Shown: in pieces, positions 24,142-34,891 of the stretch
How the letters are laid out: the number at the start of each line of letters is the position of its first letter
Position numbering within the stretch: the stretch's first letter is position 1
Origin: Thalassomonas viridans
GTDB taxonomy: Bacteria; Pseudomonadota; Gammaproteobacteria; Enterobacterales; Alteromonadaceae
Direction of reading: 5' to 3'
NCBI RefSeq assembly: GCF_000948985.2
Contig: NZ_CP059733.1
Coordinates: 1,984,001-2,048,000, forward strand
DNA: 64,000 nt
Translations under genes and position numbers: made by a program
The notes under the pieces: generated by a model
Databases searched by the model: none
What the model saw: only the letters and a program-made list of their open reading frames with translations
Told to the model about the DNA's origin: nothing

Positions 24142-25428
24142 TCAGGCTAAAGATACCTGCTCGTTATCTTTTGCCAGCTCTGCCAGGCCGTTGATGACCA
24201 CCTGAGTGCCGGTTTTACGCTGTGCCTGTTGCAGGGCTTGTTCGGCTTGTTCAAACCATTGTTTTGCCGAGGTTTGCTTGTTGACAGCTGTGCCTCCCAA
24301 GCTGATGGAAAAGGTTATTGTTTGCTCTTTAAAGCTGATGTTATGCTGGCTGACAAGCTTGGTAAACTCAGTTATGGAGGCTTCGATTTCTTCTGTTTCC
24401 AGGCCGGATGCCAGGCAGGCAAACTTGCTACCGTCGAGCCGGGCCAGCGGCTGGCTGGTAAAATGTGCTTTGAGCAGTTTTGCCAGTTCAACCAGTACCA
24501 AATCTTCGCCATCCTGGCCGTAATTATCATTGATTTCTTTAAAATTATTGATATGCAAAACGGCAAAGATATAACTTAACTCGTTTTCGATAACATCCGT
24601 GAAGTCATTATTCATTTTTTCGATGAAAGCACGCCGGTTCAACAAAGGCGTCAGGTAGTCTGAGTCGGCGGTTGCTTTGATTTTTTCGATATATCTCAGC
24701 TCTTCAATGCTTTTTAAAATGCGGCAGTAAAATTCTTCCATGCAAAAAGGCTTTTTCAAAAAGTCGTTGGCGCCGTTTTTAATGAAGCGGGCAGACTGAA
24801 AATCATCCTTCACCCCGGAGCAGCCGATAATAACCAAGTCTCTTTCCGGGTGTTTTTTGCGTATGGTCTGCACCAGTTCGACTCCGCTCATGCCCGGCAT
24901 TTCCTGATCTGTGATCAGCAGCTTGATTGACGGGTGTTTTTCCAGGGTTTGCAGCGCCTTGTTGCCGTCAGGCTGATCATAAACGGTAAAGTTCCTTCGT
25001 TTGAGCAGGCGGCAAAAATGTTGTCTGGCGGAGAGGGAGTCGTCAACCACCAGCACGCTGATTTTATGGTTGGTCAAATGGCCGTGTAATACTTTCAACA
25101 GGTAACGGTATGCCTGGGAGTTTTCTTTGGTAATGTAGTCGACAATGGGCAGCTGTAATAGTTTACGGTGTATTTTGTCGTCCATTCTGCCGGTCATGAT
25201 CACACTGGGAATATCATGGTCAAGCACATAGGGGATCACTTCGCCGTCATAGGCATCCGGCAGGCTGTAATCAACGGTGGCGATGAAAAAATCCCGTTGC
25301 TTTGCCAATAACGCTTTTACCTGGGCAAAAGAGTGGGCGACAGTGACCTCATAGCCTGCCGAAGTGCCTATGTGCTCAATGACAGATGCAACCGATTTGT
25401 TGTCTTCAATGACCAATAATTTTTTCAT
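24142..25428 (-). CDS. response regulator REC-REC-GGDEF with degenerate GGDEF motif
   Basis: A 428-aa cytoplasmic protein. The first receiver domain has Asp53 (TVDYSLPD) and the second Asp174 (LLITDQEMPG) with the KKPF lysine. A GGDEF-fold domain (about 260-415) follows. At the active site the GGDEF signature reads DGSKF (332-336), so the domain should not make c-di-GMP and may only bind nucleotide or act as a dimerisation module. AAAGGGA precedes the start. No cognate kinase is adjacent. Confidence 0.85.
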   Translation of the reverse strand: MKKLLVIEDNKSVASVIEHIGTSAGYEVTVAHSFAQVKALLAKQRDFFIATVDYSLPDAYDGEVIPYVLDHDIPSVIMTGRMDDKIHRKLLQLPIVDYITKENSQAYRYLLKVLHGHLTNHKISVLVVDDSLSARQHFCRLLKRRNFTVYDQPDGNKALQTLEKHPSIKLLITDQEMPGMSGVELVQTIRKKHPERDLVIIGCSGVKDDFQSARFIKNGANDFLKKPFCMEEFYCRILKSIEELRYIEKIKATADSDYLTPLLNRRAFIEKMNNDFTDVIENELSYIFAVLHINNFKEINDNYGQDGEDLVLVELAKLLKAHFTSQPLARLDGSKFACLASGLETEEIEASITEFTKLVSQHNISFKEQTITFSISLGGTAVNKQTSAKQWFEQAEQALQQAQRKTGTQVVINGLAELAKDNEQVSLA

Positions 25429-25846
25429 TTCATAAATCCCTTTATAAGCTGAAATTTATTATTTTAGCCTAGCCGTATATTAAATGGGGGTAGTCGGGGT
25501 TAAATACCATTTAATTATGAACCAATAACCCGAATTCACCAGCGGCTTTATAGGTGGAATGATTTCTCAAGCTGGCCTTTGTAATCTGGGCTGGCTGTAC
25601 AATGAGGTGAGGGTGTGAAAGCCCGGTTTGCAAACCTAGCTTGGGTCTGGGTTAAACCAGCAAGGGTCTTCAGGAGCTGCCTGCTTTGCCGTGCGTCGTT
25701 GCAGCTGGTGTATCTTCGTGCGCTTTCCTGTGTTGAATAACCCCATGAATGACAAGGTATTAGTGATAATGAGCTTGTTTGTATGGGGAAACTTTATTAG
25801 TCTGGAGATCAACTAAGATAACCGGAAAAATAAAGGCAGGGCGTGG
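25429..25846. other. divergent promoter region, GC-rich palindromes, no gene
   Basis: About 418 bp between the divergently transcribed response regulator and molybdoenzyme genes. It contains a perfect 12-bp palindrome GGTTTGCAAACC (25625-25636) and a near-palindrome CTGGGTTAAACCAG just after it. No known riboswitch was recognised. The palindromes may be operator or leader structure. Confidence 0.4.
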
Positions 25847-26350
25847 ATGATCACATTTGAGTTAAACGGTGAAGCGGTGGAGGTAGATATTGCCGCAGAC
25901 ACGCCTTTGTTGTGGGTGGTGCGGGATCACTTTAAACTTAAGGGCAGCAAGTTCGGCTGTGGCATGGGTTTGTGCGGCGCCTGCAGTATGTTGGTGGACG
26001 GTCAGTCTATCCGGACCTGTAATTTTCCTGTTGCCGCCATCAGCGGACGTAAGGTCACCACCATTGAAGGCCTGGGGAATCCCGAAAGGTTATCTGCGCT
26101 GCAGCAGGCCTGGGTGGACAACAGTGTCGCCCAATGCGGTTATTGCCAGTCAGGGCAGTTAATCAGCGCCACCGCTTTACTTAATAACAACCTGAATCCC
26201 AGCGACAGTGAAATCGACGAGGCCATGAGCGGGAACATTTGTCGTTGCGGCACATACCCCCGCATTAAAAAGGCGATAGCGGATGTGGCGAAAAAGGCAG
26301 GCGCGCCGTCTGCGGGCGTTAATGTTTTTGTTCCGGGCCAGGAGGGGTAA
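25847..26350 (+). CDS. [2Fe-2S] subunit of isoquinoline 1-oxidoreductase-type molybdenum hydroxylase
   Basis: A 167-aa small subunit with two iron-sulfur cluster motifs: a plant-ferredoxin-type site (Cys38, 43, 46, 58; KFGCGMGLCGACS) and a helical site (Cys97, 100, 132, 134; CGYCQSG and ICRCGTYPRI). It passes electrons from the molybdenum site of the partner subunit. The next gene begins 2 bp after its stop. No signal sequence; it would be exported with the Tat-signal-bearing large subunit. The substrate (N-heterocycle or aldehyde) cannot be told from sequence. Confidence 0.9.
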   Translation: MITFELNGEAVEVDIAADTPLLWVVRDHFKLKGSKFGCGMGLCGACSMLVDGQSIRTCNFPVAAISGRKVTTIEGLGNPERLSALQQAWVDNSVAQCGYCQSGQLISATALLNNNLNPSDSEIDEAMSGNICRCGTYPRIKKAIADVAKKAGAPSAGVNVFVPGQEG

Positions 26351-26351
26351 T

Positions 26352-28562
26352 ATGAGCGTTATTTCAAGTTCGCGCCGTAACTTCTTAAAATATACCGCCA
26401 TGGCCGGTGCCGGTCTGGTGATCGGCCTGCCGTTAAGCAGTTGCGCCATAGCCGGCTCAGGCAAGAGTGGCAAAGGCGGCAGTAAAGGTTTTCAGCCGGA
26501 TGCCTTTTTACAGCTTACCCCGGACAACCAGGTGCATTTTTACTTGCCGCGTAGCGAAATGGGGCAGGGCACCTATACCGGATTAACGGATTTAATTGCC
26601 GAAGAGCTGGATGTAGAGCCGCAAGCAATACAGGTGCATCATGTCGGCGCCCACAGCGATTATGAAAACCCGGAAATCGGTTTTCAGGCCACCGGCGGCA
26701 GCACCAGCATGCGGGTAAGCTTTTATCCCCTGCGCCAGGCCGGCGCCAATGTCCGGGCTGCGATCCTAACTGCCGCCGCCAGGCAGCTGGGGCTGGAGGC
26801 GGGCACGCTGTCCACAGGCAAAGGCCGGGTTTTAGCCGGGGGGAAGGCTTATCCTTATGGCGAGTTTGCCTCGCTGGCGGCAACACTGCCGTTGCCGGAT
26901 GATGCGCCGCTTAAGTCGCCCAAAAACTTTACCTACTTAGGTAAAGACAGGCCCAGGCTGGACGGTATCGCCAAGAGTACCGGCACCGCCGAATTTGGCC
27001 TGGATGTGGATTTTCCCGGTCTTTACCGCGCCGTACTCAGGCGTTGCCCCGTAGCCGGGGGCACGGTGAAATCTGTGGATGACAGTACGGCGAAGCGCAT
27101 GCCGGGGGTGAAAAAAGTTGTCATACTAGATAACGGTGTTGCCGTTGTGGCAGAGGGCTACTGGCAGGCGAAACAGGCGGCGGCCAGCCTGGTTATCGAC
27201 TGGCACATTCCGGAAAAACTCGGCAGCTTTTCTTCCGACAGCGGCAAGCAGTGGTTTACCGGTGCCCTTGACGGCGATGATTTCGATAATGCCTTTGAGC
27301 AGGGGGACGGCATCGATGGCCTGGAGAGCGCCGCCCAGGTTGTCAGCGCAGAATACTGGGCGCCTTACCTGGCCCACAGCACTATGGAGCCCATGAACTG
27401 CACCGTGAAAATTGACAGCGGCCATTGCCATATCTGGGCGGGTTGCCAGGCCCCGGATGTTGCCGTTGGCCTGGCGGCGCGTATCTGTGATCTGTCTACC
27501 GATCAGGTTACCCTGCATTCGACCTTTTTAGGCGGCGGTTTTGGCCGGCGTTTTTCCTCGGATTTTGTCGTTGAGGCGGTCAGTATTGCCAAAGCCAGCG
27601 GACTGGCGGTGCAGCTGGTCTGGAGCCGGGAAGACGATACCCGGCATGATTTTTACCGCCCGGCATCCCTGGTGCGCTTTAAAGTCGGCCTGGATAATAA
27701 GGGCATGATCCAGAGCTGGACCGTGAAACGGGCCGGTCCCAATATTATGCCCTACACTATTGATGAGGTTGTCGACGGCAAGGCTCCGGGCTTTTTGCCG
27801 GACGGCCTGGTGGACTGGGTCAGTAAGCGCGGTTACGGTATTTTCGACGGTTTAACCGTAGACCATTCCAGTGTCGAAGGCCTGTATGAAGATTATGATG
27901 CCCGCCATAAAGCGGTACAGCATGTTACTTTAGATCCCGGTTTGCCCGTGGGCTTCTGGCGTTCGGTCGGACATTCCTTCAGCGGCTTTTTTAAGGAAAG
28001 CATGATGGATGAACTGGCTCACGGACAAAAGCAGGACAGCCTGGCCTACCGCCTGGCCCACAGCAAAAACAATCCCAGGCTGCGCCGCGCGCTTGAACTG
28101 GTGGCGGAAAAAAGCGGTTGGGGCCGGGTATCAAACAGCAAGCGTTTTCAGGGCATCGCCTGCCATACCTCCTTTAAAAGCACGGTGGCCCAGGTGGCGG
28201 AAGTGTCGGTGGCAAACGGGCAAATCCATATCCATAAGATCACCTGCGTGGTGGACTGCGGTTTTGCCGTCAACCCGGATATGGTTAAGGCGCAGATGGA
28301 AAGCGGCATTATTTATGGCCTCACCGCCGCCCTGCACGGGGAGATCACGGTGAAAAACGGCGAGGTGCAGCAAAGCAACTTCCATGATTATCCTATGCTG
28401 CGCATCAATGAAACGCCTGAGATTGAGGTGCACCTGGTGAAAAGCGATGCCGATCCTACCGGGGTCGGGGAGCCGGGAGTACCGCCTGTGGCTGCCGCCG
28501 TTGCCAATGCGGTTTTTGCCGCCACAGGAACACGCCTGCGCAGCTTGCCTTTAAGGGTATAA
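26352..28562 (+). CDS. molybdopterin-binding subunit of isoquinoline 1-oxidoreductase-type enzyme (Tat-exported)
   Basis: The ATG at 26352, preceded by GGAGGGG, gives 736 aa and a typical twin-arginine signal ([20 protein letters not shown]). The body is a xanthine-dehydrogenase-superfamily molybdenum subunit of the IorB type: [23 protein letters not shown], the [11 protein letters not shown] glycine motif and a C-terminal [17 protein letters not shown] segment with the catalytic-type Glu. It works in the periplasm with the 2Fe-2S subunit. No cytochrome subunit or XdhC-type maturation gene is adjacent. Confidence 0.9.
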   Translation: MSVISSSRRNFLKYTAMAGAGLVIGLPLSSCAIAGSGKSGKGGSKGFQPDAFLQLTPDNQVHFYLPRSEMGQGTYTGLTDLIAEELDVEPQAIQVHHVGAHSDYENPEIGFQATGGSTSMRVSFYPLRQAGANVRAAILTAAARQLGLEAGTLSTGKGRVLAGGKAYPYGEFASLAATLPLPDDAPLKSPKNFTYLGKDRPRLDGIAKSTGTAEFGLDVDFPGLYRAVLRRCPVAGGTVKSVDDSTAKRMPGVKKVVILDNGVAVVAEGYWQAKQAAASLVIDWHIPEKLGSFSSDSGKQWFTGALDGDDFDNAFEQGDGIDGLESAAQVVSAEYWAPYLAHSTMEPMNCTVKIDSGHCHIWAGCQAPDVAVGLAARICDLSTDQVTLHSTFLGGGFGRRFSSDFVVEAVSIAKASGLAVQLVWSREDDTRHDFYRPASLVRFKVGLDNKGMIQSWTVKRAGPNIMPYTIDEVVDGKAPGFLPDGLVDWVSKRGYGIFDGLTVDHSSVEGLYEDYDARHKAVQHVTLDPGLPVGFWRSVGHSFSGFFKESMMDELAHGQKQDSLAYRLAHSKNNPRLRRALELVAEKSGWGRVSNSKRFQGIACHTSFKSTVAQVAEVSVANGQIHIHKITCVVDCGFAVNPDMVKAQMESGIIYGLTAALHGEITVKNGEVQQSNFHDYPMLRINETPEIEVHLVKSDADPTGVGEPGVPPVAAAVANAVFAATGTRLRSLPLRV

Positions 28563-28577
28563 AGACATTTTTGGCGG

Positions 28578-29732
28578 TTAAAGACCGCCTTTAGTGGCGA
28601 TACTGTAGCAGCGGCGGTTATTGCCCTGCTGGTACAAGCCGGCGACTTCCTTGGCGGTCAGACTTCTGTGATAGAGGTTGACCGCGCCGATAGCCCCGGC
28701 AAAAAGGCCGGTTTGGTAGGAGGAGCGGCTGCCGATCCTTAAGGGTTTGTCATTGGCCAGCGAGCCGGTGCGCCCTGTGGGGTCTGCGGTGAAAATCTCT
28801 TGCCCGTCAAGATAAAACACCATGCCCTGCGGATGGTCGCGGTCGATGGAGACGGCGACATGGTGCCAGTTGCCGTCGGCAATAAAAGTTTTCGACTTGT
28901 ACAGGGTGCAGGACGAGTTTTCTTCATGGCAATACCAGCTGCCGTCGCCGGTGGCCAGCTGGAAGGAAAGCTCGCCTTCGTCGATATAAAACACATACCC
29001 CTGGACGTCCCGCTGCTTATCTTCAAACCTTTTATCCAGGATCACCCGCTGTTCAAGGGCGCTGGTGCGGATCCAGGTGGCGACGGCAAAGTCTTCCCGG
29101 CGGATATCCAGGCTGTCGCGGTCGGCAAACTCTATATAATCATCCAGGCCGTCGAGGCAAAAAGCCAGGTCGTCCTGTTTCGGCGCCAGGCGTATGGCCT
29201 TGTCTATACGCACGTCAAGCAAAACGTCATCAGCATCTTCGCCGGTTAAGAGAGCCGTCAGCAGCAGGGCTGTTAGCAGTAAAAAAGCAGCGGCAATGGC
29301 GGCTATCGGCAGCGGAAGTTTTATTTGCCTTGTCTTTTCAGGCGCTTGCCCGCTTTCGGCCGGGATATCTGCTTCAACCCAGGTAACCGGCCCGGCAATA
29401 AAGTAACCCTGACCGCGTTTATTCTGGATATAAGGCCGGGTCTTGTCCTGTCCGAGGGCCTTGCGCAGCATGCTGATCCTTTGTTTAACATTCTCCTCTG
29501 TGGTCACTACGTCCTGCCATACCAGCTCTAAAAGTTCGCGGGCAGACAAAGGGACCGGAGAGTGCTGCAGCAAAGTTTTCAATAAGTTGAAGGAAAGCGC
29601 CGACAGCATCTGATCCTGGTCCTGATAAAAAACCTTTTCGGTTTCCAGGCAAATGTAGAGTTCGCCGAGCCAGGCGCCCCGGTGATTTACCGGAGAAAGA
29701 TTGTCATGAGCACAAACGGCGTGTTCCGACAT
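28578..29732 (-). CDS. membrane-anchored winged-helix regulator with periplasmic LamG domain
   Basis: A 384-aa protein. An OmpR/CadC-type winged helix (about 15-115: [39 protein letters not shown]) is followed by one transmembrane helix (about 140-165, rich in Leu/Ala). A LamG/concanavalin-like domain covers about 185-370 ([52 protein letters not shown]). It looks like a ToxR-like one-component regulator whose sensor binds glycan or another extracellular polymer. AAAGGAA stands before the ATG. It is divergent from the HTCS gene, with which it shares a 320-bp promoter region, and convergent with the molybdoenzyme genes (15-bp gap). Confidence 0.85.
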   Translation of the reverse strand: MSEHAVCAHDNLSPVNHRGAWLGELYICLETEKVFYQDQDQMLSALSFNLLKTLLQHSPVPLSARELLELVWQDVVTTEENVKQRISMLRKALGQDKTRPYIQNKRGQGYFIAGPVTWVEADIPAESGQAPEKTRQIKLPLPIAAIAAAFLLLTALLLTALLTGEDADDVLLDVRIDKAIRLAPKQDDLAFCLDGLDDYIEFADRDSLDIRREDFAVATWIRTSALEQRVILDKRFEDKQRDVQGYVFYIDEGELSFQLATGDGSWYCHEENSSCTLYKSKTFIADGNWHHVAVSIDRDHPQGMVFYLDGQEIFTADPTGRTGSLANDKPLRIGSRSSYQTGLFAGAIGAVNLYHRSLTAKEVAGLYQQGNNRRCYSIATKGGL

Positions 29733-30054
29733 GTTCGGATTCCTTTCGTTGGCGATAAAAATATAATTATTTGATTAGTAAAGACTTATGAGAAAAGTAA
29801 AAGTGCTTTTACTTTATTTTTACCTTATTTTACTCGCTTTTTAATGACGGGCAAAGCCATTATCGCGCCATTGTGACACCGATAAGCTCCCTGATGTTGT
29901 TTGTCCGGCATTGATTGACTGCTGTGCCGTTTCCAGGCCCTGGCAGGCAGTTGCGATCTGTTTTTTTACCGTCACCGGCTTGCCCCTGCTGCTTGATGCC
30001 TGCCGATATTTTATGCCGGACATAGATAAGACTTTAAAAATATAACCAAGGAAA
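29733..30054. other. shared divergent promoter region
   Basis: About 322 bp between the LamG regulator and the HTCS gene. The part nearest the LamG regulator is AT-rich (29755-29840). A 60-codon minus-strand ORF here shows no coding signature. No operator was identified. Confidence 0.4.
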
Positions 30055-33000
30055 ATGCCGTTGAACCAAGGATTTCTCTATCGCCAGCCCGCCTGCCAAT
30101 ATGCGATATTGGTATTATTTTTGAGCCTCTATTGTAAAGTAACGCTTGCCGTTGTCCTCCCCCCGGATGGGGAGGCAGAAAAACACTATGCAGCCGGCGG
30201 AGAAAATGTCCTGTTTGAGCAGGCCCATATGGTAAATGATATCAATGTCGGCAGTGTTGCCGGCATTATTCAGGATAAGTCCGGTTATCTCTGGTTGGGA
30301 ACGTCTGAAGGTCTGTTTAGATACGACGGTTATGAATTTAAGCGATATCTCGGCGACGATTCATATCTGAGTTTGCATCAGGAACCCGGTGGAGCATTAT
30401 GGGCGCTGGGCAGGCGATCAATGAAAAAGTACCGGGCCGACACCGACACCTTTGAGGTTTTTTCTTTGCCCACAGAGCAACATAAGTTGCTGGCAGACTT
30501 TCCCCGTATCGGTGCTATGGCGCAAACCCGTGATGCCGGCTTATGGTTTTTTGCTCATGGCGGGGAGGTGCTGCAATATCAAAAGGCCGGTGACCGCTGG
30601 CGCAGGTATGCCTTGTTTCCGGGGGACAATACCAGGGAAACCTTGCAGTCCGTGCCTTTGGTTGACCGTCAGGGGCGGCTGCTGCTTGGCGTTGGCCACC
30701 AGGTTTTTGCCTATGATGCCGCCAGCGACGGTTTTGTCAGGGAATTTGCCTTAGACGGACCTGAGGTGTCGATAACGGCACTGGCGGAGGGGGCTCCCGG
30801 CACTTTACTGATAGGCACCAACGGCGGCTTGTACCGAAGGTTTGCCGCTTCAGGGAAAATGCAGCGATACCAGGCCGCTTCTTTAGCACAACAGCCGGGT
30901 ATGTCTATCAGCAGTAACCGGGTGACCCGGATATTAACCGATAACCGGCAAAATATCTGGGTAGGCACCCAAGACGGCCTCAACCTGTTTAATCCGCAAA
31001 GCGGCACTTTTCACCGTATCCGTCACCCGGCAGAGGTGAAAGTCGGGGAGTTCGTGCGAATGCTGGCGCAAGACGACTCAGGTAATGTCTGGCTTTCGGG
31101 CTTGTCCGGGCTTTATTACTATGCCCCGGAAAAAATGCGTTTATTTATTGAGGAGGCGGATGCCGATAATCCGCAAAGCCTGAGTCATTCTACGCCCTGG
31201 TCTGTTTTCTTCGACAGCCGGCAGCGCTTTTGGGTAGGGACTCGTGGCGGCGGTCTGAATGTCAGAAATGCCGGTGAAAAAAACTATAAGCGCTACCGCT
31301 ATCTTAGTGATGATAAACACAGTCTCAGTGATATGTCTGTGGTGGGTATAATCGAAGACAGCCGACAGAATATCTGGCTGGCAACTTATAACGGTTTAAA
31401 TCTTTACCGCGAGCAAAGTGATGACTTTAAAGTTTTTTATTTTGCTCCTGAAAATGCCGGTGCTCCGGTCAATCAAATTACTTCTATTGCTGCGCAGGAT
31501 GCCAACACGCTGTGGCTGTCGACCCGGGGGGGAGTGATCCAGGTTGAGTTAACTATGGGGGACGACGGCCTGCCCGACATTAAGGCGCATCAGGTGTTTT
31601 TACCCGGGGAGGTCATTTTTCATGTCTGGCTGTCACCGGAGCAGGAGATCTGGGCCGGGACTCCAGCCGGAATTTACCGGTTAAATGCCGGTGGGGAAGT
31701 GATTAAGCATTACCGGGACGACAAGACGGCGGGCACACTTTCAGGCAATTTTGCTAATCAGGTGTACCAGGATAAAAACGGGACTATCTGGGCTGGCACT
31801 GAATATGGCCTGAATAAGTTTTTACCGCAGCAGGATGCCTTTGAATATGTTCCGCTTTTCGGCCCCCAAACCTATGCCGGGGTACAAAACCTGCTTGAAG
31901 ATAATACCGGGCTGTTATGGCTGGTGACTAGCAGCCGGGGTGTGATTGCCATGGATACGGACAGGGAGCAGGTGGTTGCACATTATCCCCGCAATGAAGG
32001 GTTTAGTTATGTTGCAACCCTGCACACTCTGGCCCCGGACGGGCGTATTTACCTGGGAACCATGAATCAGGGGCTGGTAAGCTTTTATCCCAGGCAAAGC
32101 CGGGCACAAAAAGATATCCAACTGACCCGGATCCGGGTGGACGACAGGGAAATAATACCGGCCCCGGACGGGGAATTTTATCTTAAGGAACCGGGGGAAG
32201 CCGGTGACGGGCGTCAAAAGAAGGTGTCTGTACCCGTTTTGGCCTACAACAGCAAAAATCTGGCATTCCAGTTTTCTAATTTTGAATATCTCAGGGCCAA
32301 TTCGGTGGAGTATCAATATAAACTTGAAGGCTTCGATGAAAAGTGGCGTGAGGCCAGTGCTGTCAACCGGCTGGCAAGCTATACCAACTTATCGCCCGGC
32401 CACCACAGCTTTCGTGCCAGGGCCCGGTTGCCGCTGGGGCGCTGGAGTGAAACCCGCTTTGACTTTTTCGTTGAATATCCTTTATGGCGCAGCTGGTGGG
32501 CCTATGGCGGCTATTTGCTTTGCCTGGCGTTTTTCGTATATCTGGGCGGCAGATTGCAAACCCGGGTACTTAAAAAGCGCAATAAGGCTTTAGAGCAAAA
32601 AATTGCCTTGCGGACGGAGGAAATCACGGAAAAAAACCGTGAGATCACTGAGCTGCTGGCGAGTAAAAACCGGTTTTACAGCAATATTTCCCATGAGTTT
32701 CGAACGCCGCTAACCGTGATGTTGCTTCCGATAGAGAAAATGCTGGCAAGCAAGGAGGAGGATAAAGGGCAATGGCTGGCGGCCTATAACCAGGGGCAAC
32801 GTCTGGTAAAAATGGTGGACCACCTGATTGAATTCTCCCGCCAGGATAAAAAAACACCGCCTGCCAAAGTTGCTTATCAGCCTGATGCCGCGATAAGGCA
32901 ATTGTGCGAGTCTTTTGTCGCCCTGGCCAGGGAGAAAGAGCTAAGCCTGGTGCAGGACATTAAGGTGGTTACTGCCCGGGTATTATTGACCCGGGACTGC

Positions 33001-34269
33001 CTGGAGCAGGTGTTGGGCAATTTAATCGCCAATGCCATTAAATATACGCCGATCCGCGGCAAGATAACCGTGACCGCAAGTGAGGCAAATGGCCGGCTTA
33101 GCCTTAGTGTGGCGGATACCGGTTACGGCATAGCATCCGAGTACCGGGAGCAGGTGTTTGAGCGTTTTAGCCGTATCGACAATCCTGAGCACCAACAGGC
33201 AGAGGGGATAGGGGTTGGCCTTGCCATAGTCAAAGAGCAGGCGGAACTGAATCAGGGCAGGGTGCTCCTCAGTAGCGAGCCGGGCAAGGGCAGTTGTTTT
33301 ACCGTGCTCTTACCTGTGGTTGCCGCCAGTGAGGCTGCCCCGGTAGTGCCAACTCAGGCTTCGCTCCAGGCTCAGGTTTTGCCGTCCGCTGTCTCGCCGG
33401 CAGAGGAGGAAATGCCGGTAGCCGGGACGGAGGAAACAGCTAAGGAAAAAGATAAGCTGCTAATCGTTGAGGATAACCCGGATCTGAGGCAACTTTTGAC
33501 CCGGGAACTCGGCAATGCCTATCATTGCCTGACCGCCAAAGACGGCGCCGAAGGCATAGCGGTGGCGGAGCGGGAATTACCCGATTTGATCATCAGCGAT
33601 ATTATGATGCCGCATAAAAACGGCTTTGAACTTTGCCGCTCGGTGAAGCAGTCCCCGTTGACCTGTCATATCCCGGTGATTTTGCTGACCGCCAAGGGGG
33701 ACAGGGCCAGTAAAATTTCCGGCTGGCAATGCGAAGCGGACGATTATATCGGCAAGCCTTTTGATCTCGGCGAGCTGAATTGCCGCATCGACAACCTGAT
33801 CAACGGCAGGAAAAAGCTGGCGCAGGTACATAAATCAAGGTTTTTGTCCGGGCAAACGCAGCAGGAAGAGGCGGAGCTGCAACTGGTTGCAAGCTCAGGT
33901 GATAGTGCAGGTGAAAGTTTGCCGTTGCCGGAGGGGTTTATCGAAGATATCAAAGCCGTAGTGGAGCAGGGGTATACCCGGGCGGAATTCTCCATTGAGG
34001 AGATTGCCGAAGGGCTCCATATGAGCAGTCGCCAGCTGCAGCGTAAGACCAAGGCATTGTTGCAGATCTCGCCTTCGGATTATTTAAAGCAATTTCGCCT
34101 GCAGCAAGCGAAAATTTATTTGCGGCAAAATATGCAGGCGGCAAGTGTTGCCCACCGGGTAGGGTTTTCATCGCCGGCCTATTTCGGCTCCTGCTTTAAG
34201 GCGCAATACGGCCAGACCCCGCTGCAATACCAGCAAAGCTGCAATGGCGGGCAGCTGGCCTGTCAATAA
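30055..34269 (+). CDS. hybrid two-component system regulator (HTCS): sensor, kinase, receiver and AraC output in one chain
   Basis: A 1404-aa protein. It has an N-terminal signal/anchor (about 16-35) and two seven-bladed reg_prop propellers (about 60-700, repeated SGNVWLSG/NIWVGTQDGL-type blades). A Y_Y_Y domain (about 735-800, YKLEGFDEKWREA) and a transmembrane helix (about 818-836) follow. The HisKA domain has phospho-acceptor His880 (SNISHEFRTPLTVM), and the ATPase domain has its N-box (NLIANAIKYTP). The receiver has Asp1182 (IISDIMMPHKNG). The last domain is an AraC helix-turn-helix. In Bacteroidetes such proteins sense oligosaccharides and switch on polysaccharide-use genes. No such gene cluster adjoins it here. 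Confidence 0.93.
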   Translation: MPLNQGFLYRQPACQYAILVLFLSLYCKVTLAVVLPPDGEAEKHYAAGGENVLFEQAHMVNDINVGSVAGIIQDKSGYLWLGTSEGLFRYDGYEFKRYLGDDSYLSLHQEPGGALWALGRRSMKKYRADTDTFEVFSLPTEQHKLLADFPRIGAMAQTRDAGLWFFAHGGEVLQYQKAGDRWRRYALFPGDNTRETLQSVPLVDRQGRLLLGVGHQVFAYDAASDGFVREFALDGPEVSITALAEGAPGTLLIGTNGGLYRRFAASGKMQRYQAASLAQQPGMSISSNRVTRILTDNRQNIWVGTQDGLNLFNPQSGTFHRIRHPAEVKVGEFVRMLAQDDSGNVWLSGLSGLYYYAPEKMRLFIEEADADNPQSLSHSTPWSVFFDSRQRFWVGTRGGGLNVRNAGEKNYKRYRYLSDDKHSLSDMSVVGIIEDSRQNIWLATYNGLNLYREQSDDFKVFYFAPENAGAPVNQITSIAAQDANTLWLSTRGGVIQVELTMGDDGLPDIKAHQVFLPGEVIFHVWLSPEQEIWAGTPAGIYRLNAGGEVIKHYRDDKTAGTLSGNFANQVYQDKNGTIWAGTEYGLNKFLPQQDAFEYVPLFGPQTYAGVQNLLEDNTGLLWLVTSSRGVIAMDTDREQVVAHYPRNEGFSYVATLHTLAPDGRIYLGTMNQGLVSFYPRQSRAQKDIQLTRIRVDDREIIPAPDGEFYLKEPGEAGDGRQKKVSVPVLAYNSKNLAFQFSNFEYLRANSVEYQYKLEGFDEKWREASAVNRLASYTNLSPGHHSFRARARLPLGRWSETRFDFFVEYPLWRSWWAYGGYLLCLAFFVYLGGRLQTRVLKKRNKALEQKIALRTEEITEKNREITELLASKNRFYSNISHEFRTPLTVMLLPIEKMLASKEEDKGQWLAAYNQGQRLVKMVDHLIEFSRQDKKTPPAKVAYQPDAAIRQLCESFVALAREKELSLVQDIKVVTARVLLTRDCLEQVLGNLIANAIKYTPIRGKITVTASEANGRLSLSVADTGYGIASEYREQVFERFSRIDNPEHQQAEGIGVGLAIVKEQAELNQGRVLLSSEPGKGSCFTVLLPVVAASEAAPVVPTQASLQAQVLPSAVSPAEEEMPVAGTEETAKEKDKLLIVEDNPDLRQLLTRELGNAYHCLTAKDGAEGIAVAERELPDLIISDIMMPHKNGFELCRSVKQSPLTCHIPVILLTAKGDRASKISGWQCEADDYIGKPFDLGELNCRIDNLINGRKKLAQVHKSRFLSGQTQQEEAELQLVASSGDSAGESLPLPEGFIEDIKAVVEQGYTRAEFSIEEIAEGLHMSSRQLQRKTKALLQISPSDYLKQFRLQQAKIYLRQNMQAASVAHRVGFSSPAYFGSCFKAQYGQTPLQYQQSCNGGQLACQ

Positions 34270-34509
34270 AGGCATACAAGCAGGGATAATGGGGCGGTAT
34301 CCCTGCCCATATGCTTATCCTGCCGGATAAAAAGGCTCTGGCAAAAAACTCAGAGAATAATACCTGCCTGATACCGGCTTGTCCGGATACACCTCCGGCA
34401 TAAGCCAATGCTTTTCCTGTCATAGTTTTGCCGGTGTCGCCGGCCGGTTGATTTTTCCTTTCCGTTTTGCGGTTAAGCTTAAGTGTCATGATAACTAACC
34501 TGATATTTT

Positions 34510-34537
34510 TTTCTCCTCCCCGGTAGGGGAGGAGAAA
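34510..34537. repeat. perfect 12-bp inverted repeat
   Basis: TTTCTCCTCCCC (34510-34521) and GGGGAGGAGAAA (34526-34537) are separated by GGTA. A T-run precedes the left arm but none follows the right arm. It may be a reverse-oriented hairpin or an operator. The rest of 34270-34891 shows no gene; its minus-strand ORFs look spurious. Confidence 0.6.
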
Positions 34538-34891
34538 TCATGGGGAGTACCCAGGCCTTCATTAGGATGAAAGCACACTTTTCGGCCTGTTATTTGCGGC
34601 AAAAATTGCAGACAGGCTACTTTTTATTGCTCAGGTAATGCTATATCTGAAATCGAAAAATCCTCTGAACTCCCCGGATATAAAGGCTTGCAGAGCAGGC
34701 GTTATCTTGTTTATAGCCCGTGTCGCGTGATTGACAGTATTTGTCGCACCACTGATACCGATATTTTTTCCGGCACTTTACAGTCACTGCCAACCCCTGA
34801 AGCAGGTGGAAGTTATTACTTGTTGCTTGCTCTGGAGGTGAATGCCTGATGGACAGGCGAGTGAGTAACAGGATAAAAAAGGGTTTATACA

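Noticed and set aside
29841..30023. 60-codon minus-strand ORF in the divergent promoter region
   Set aside because: No ribosome binding site, signal or family match; likely chance.
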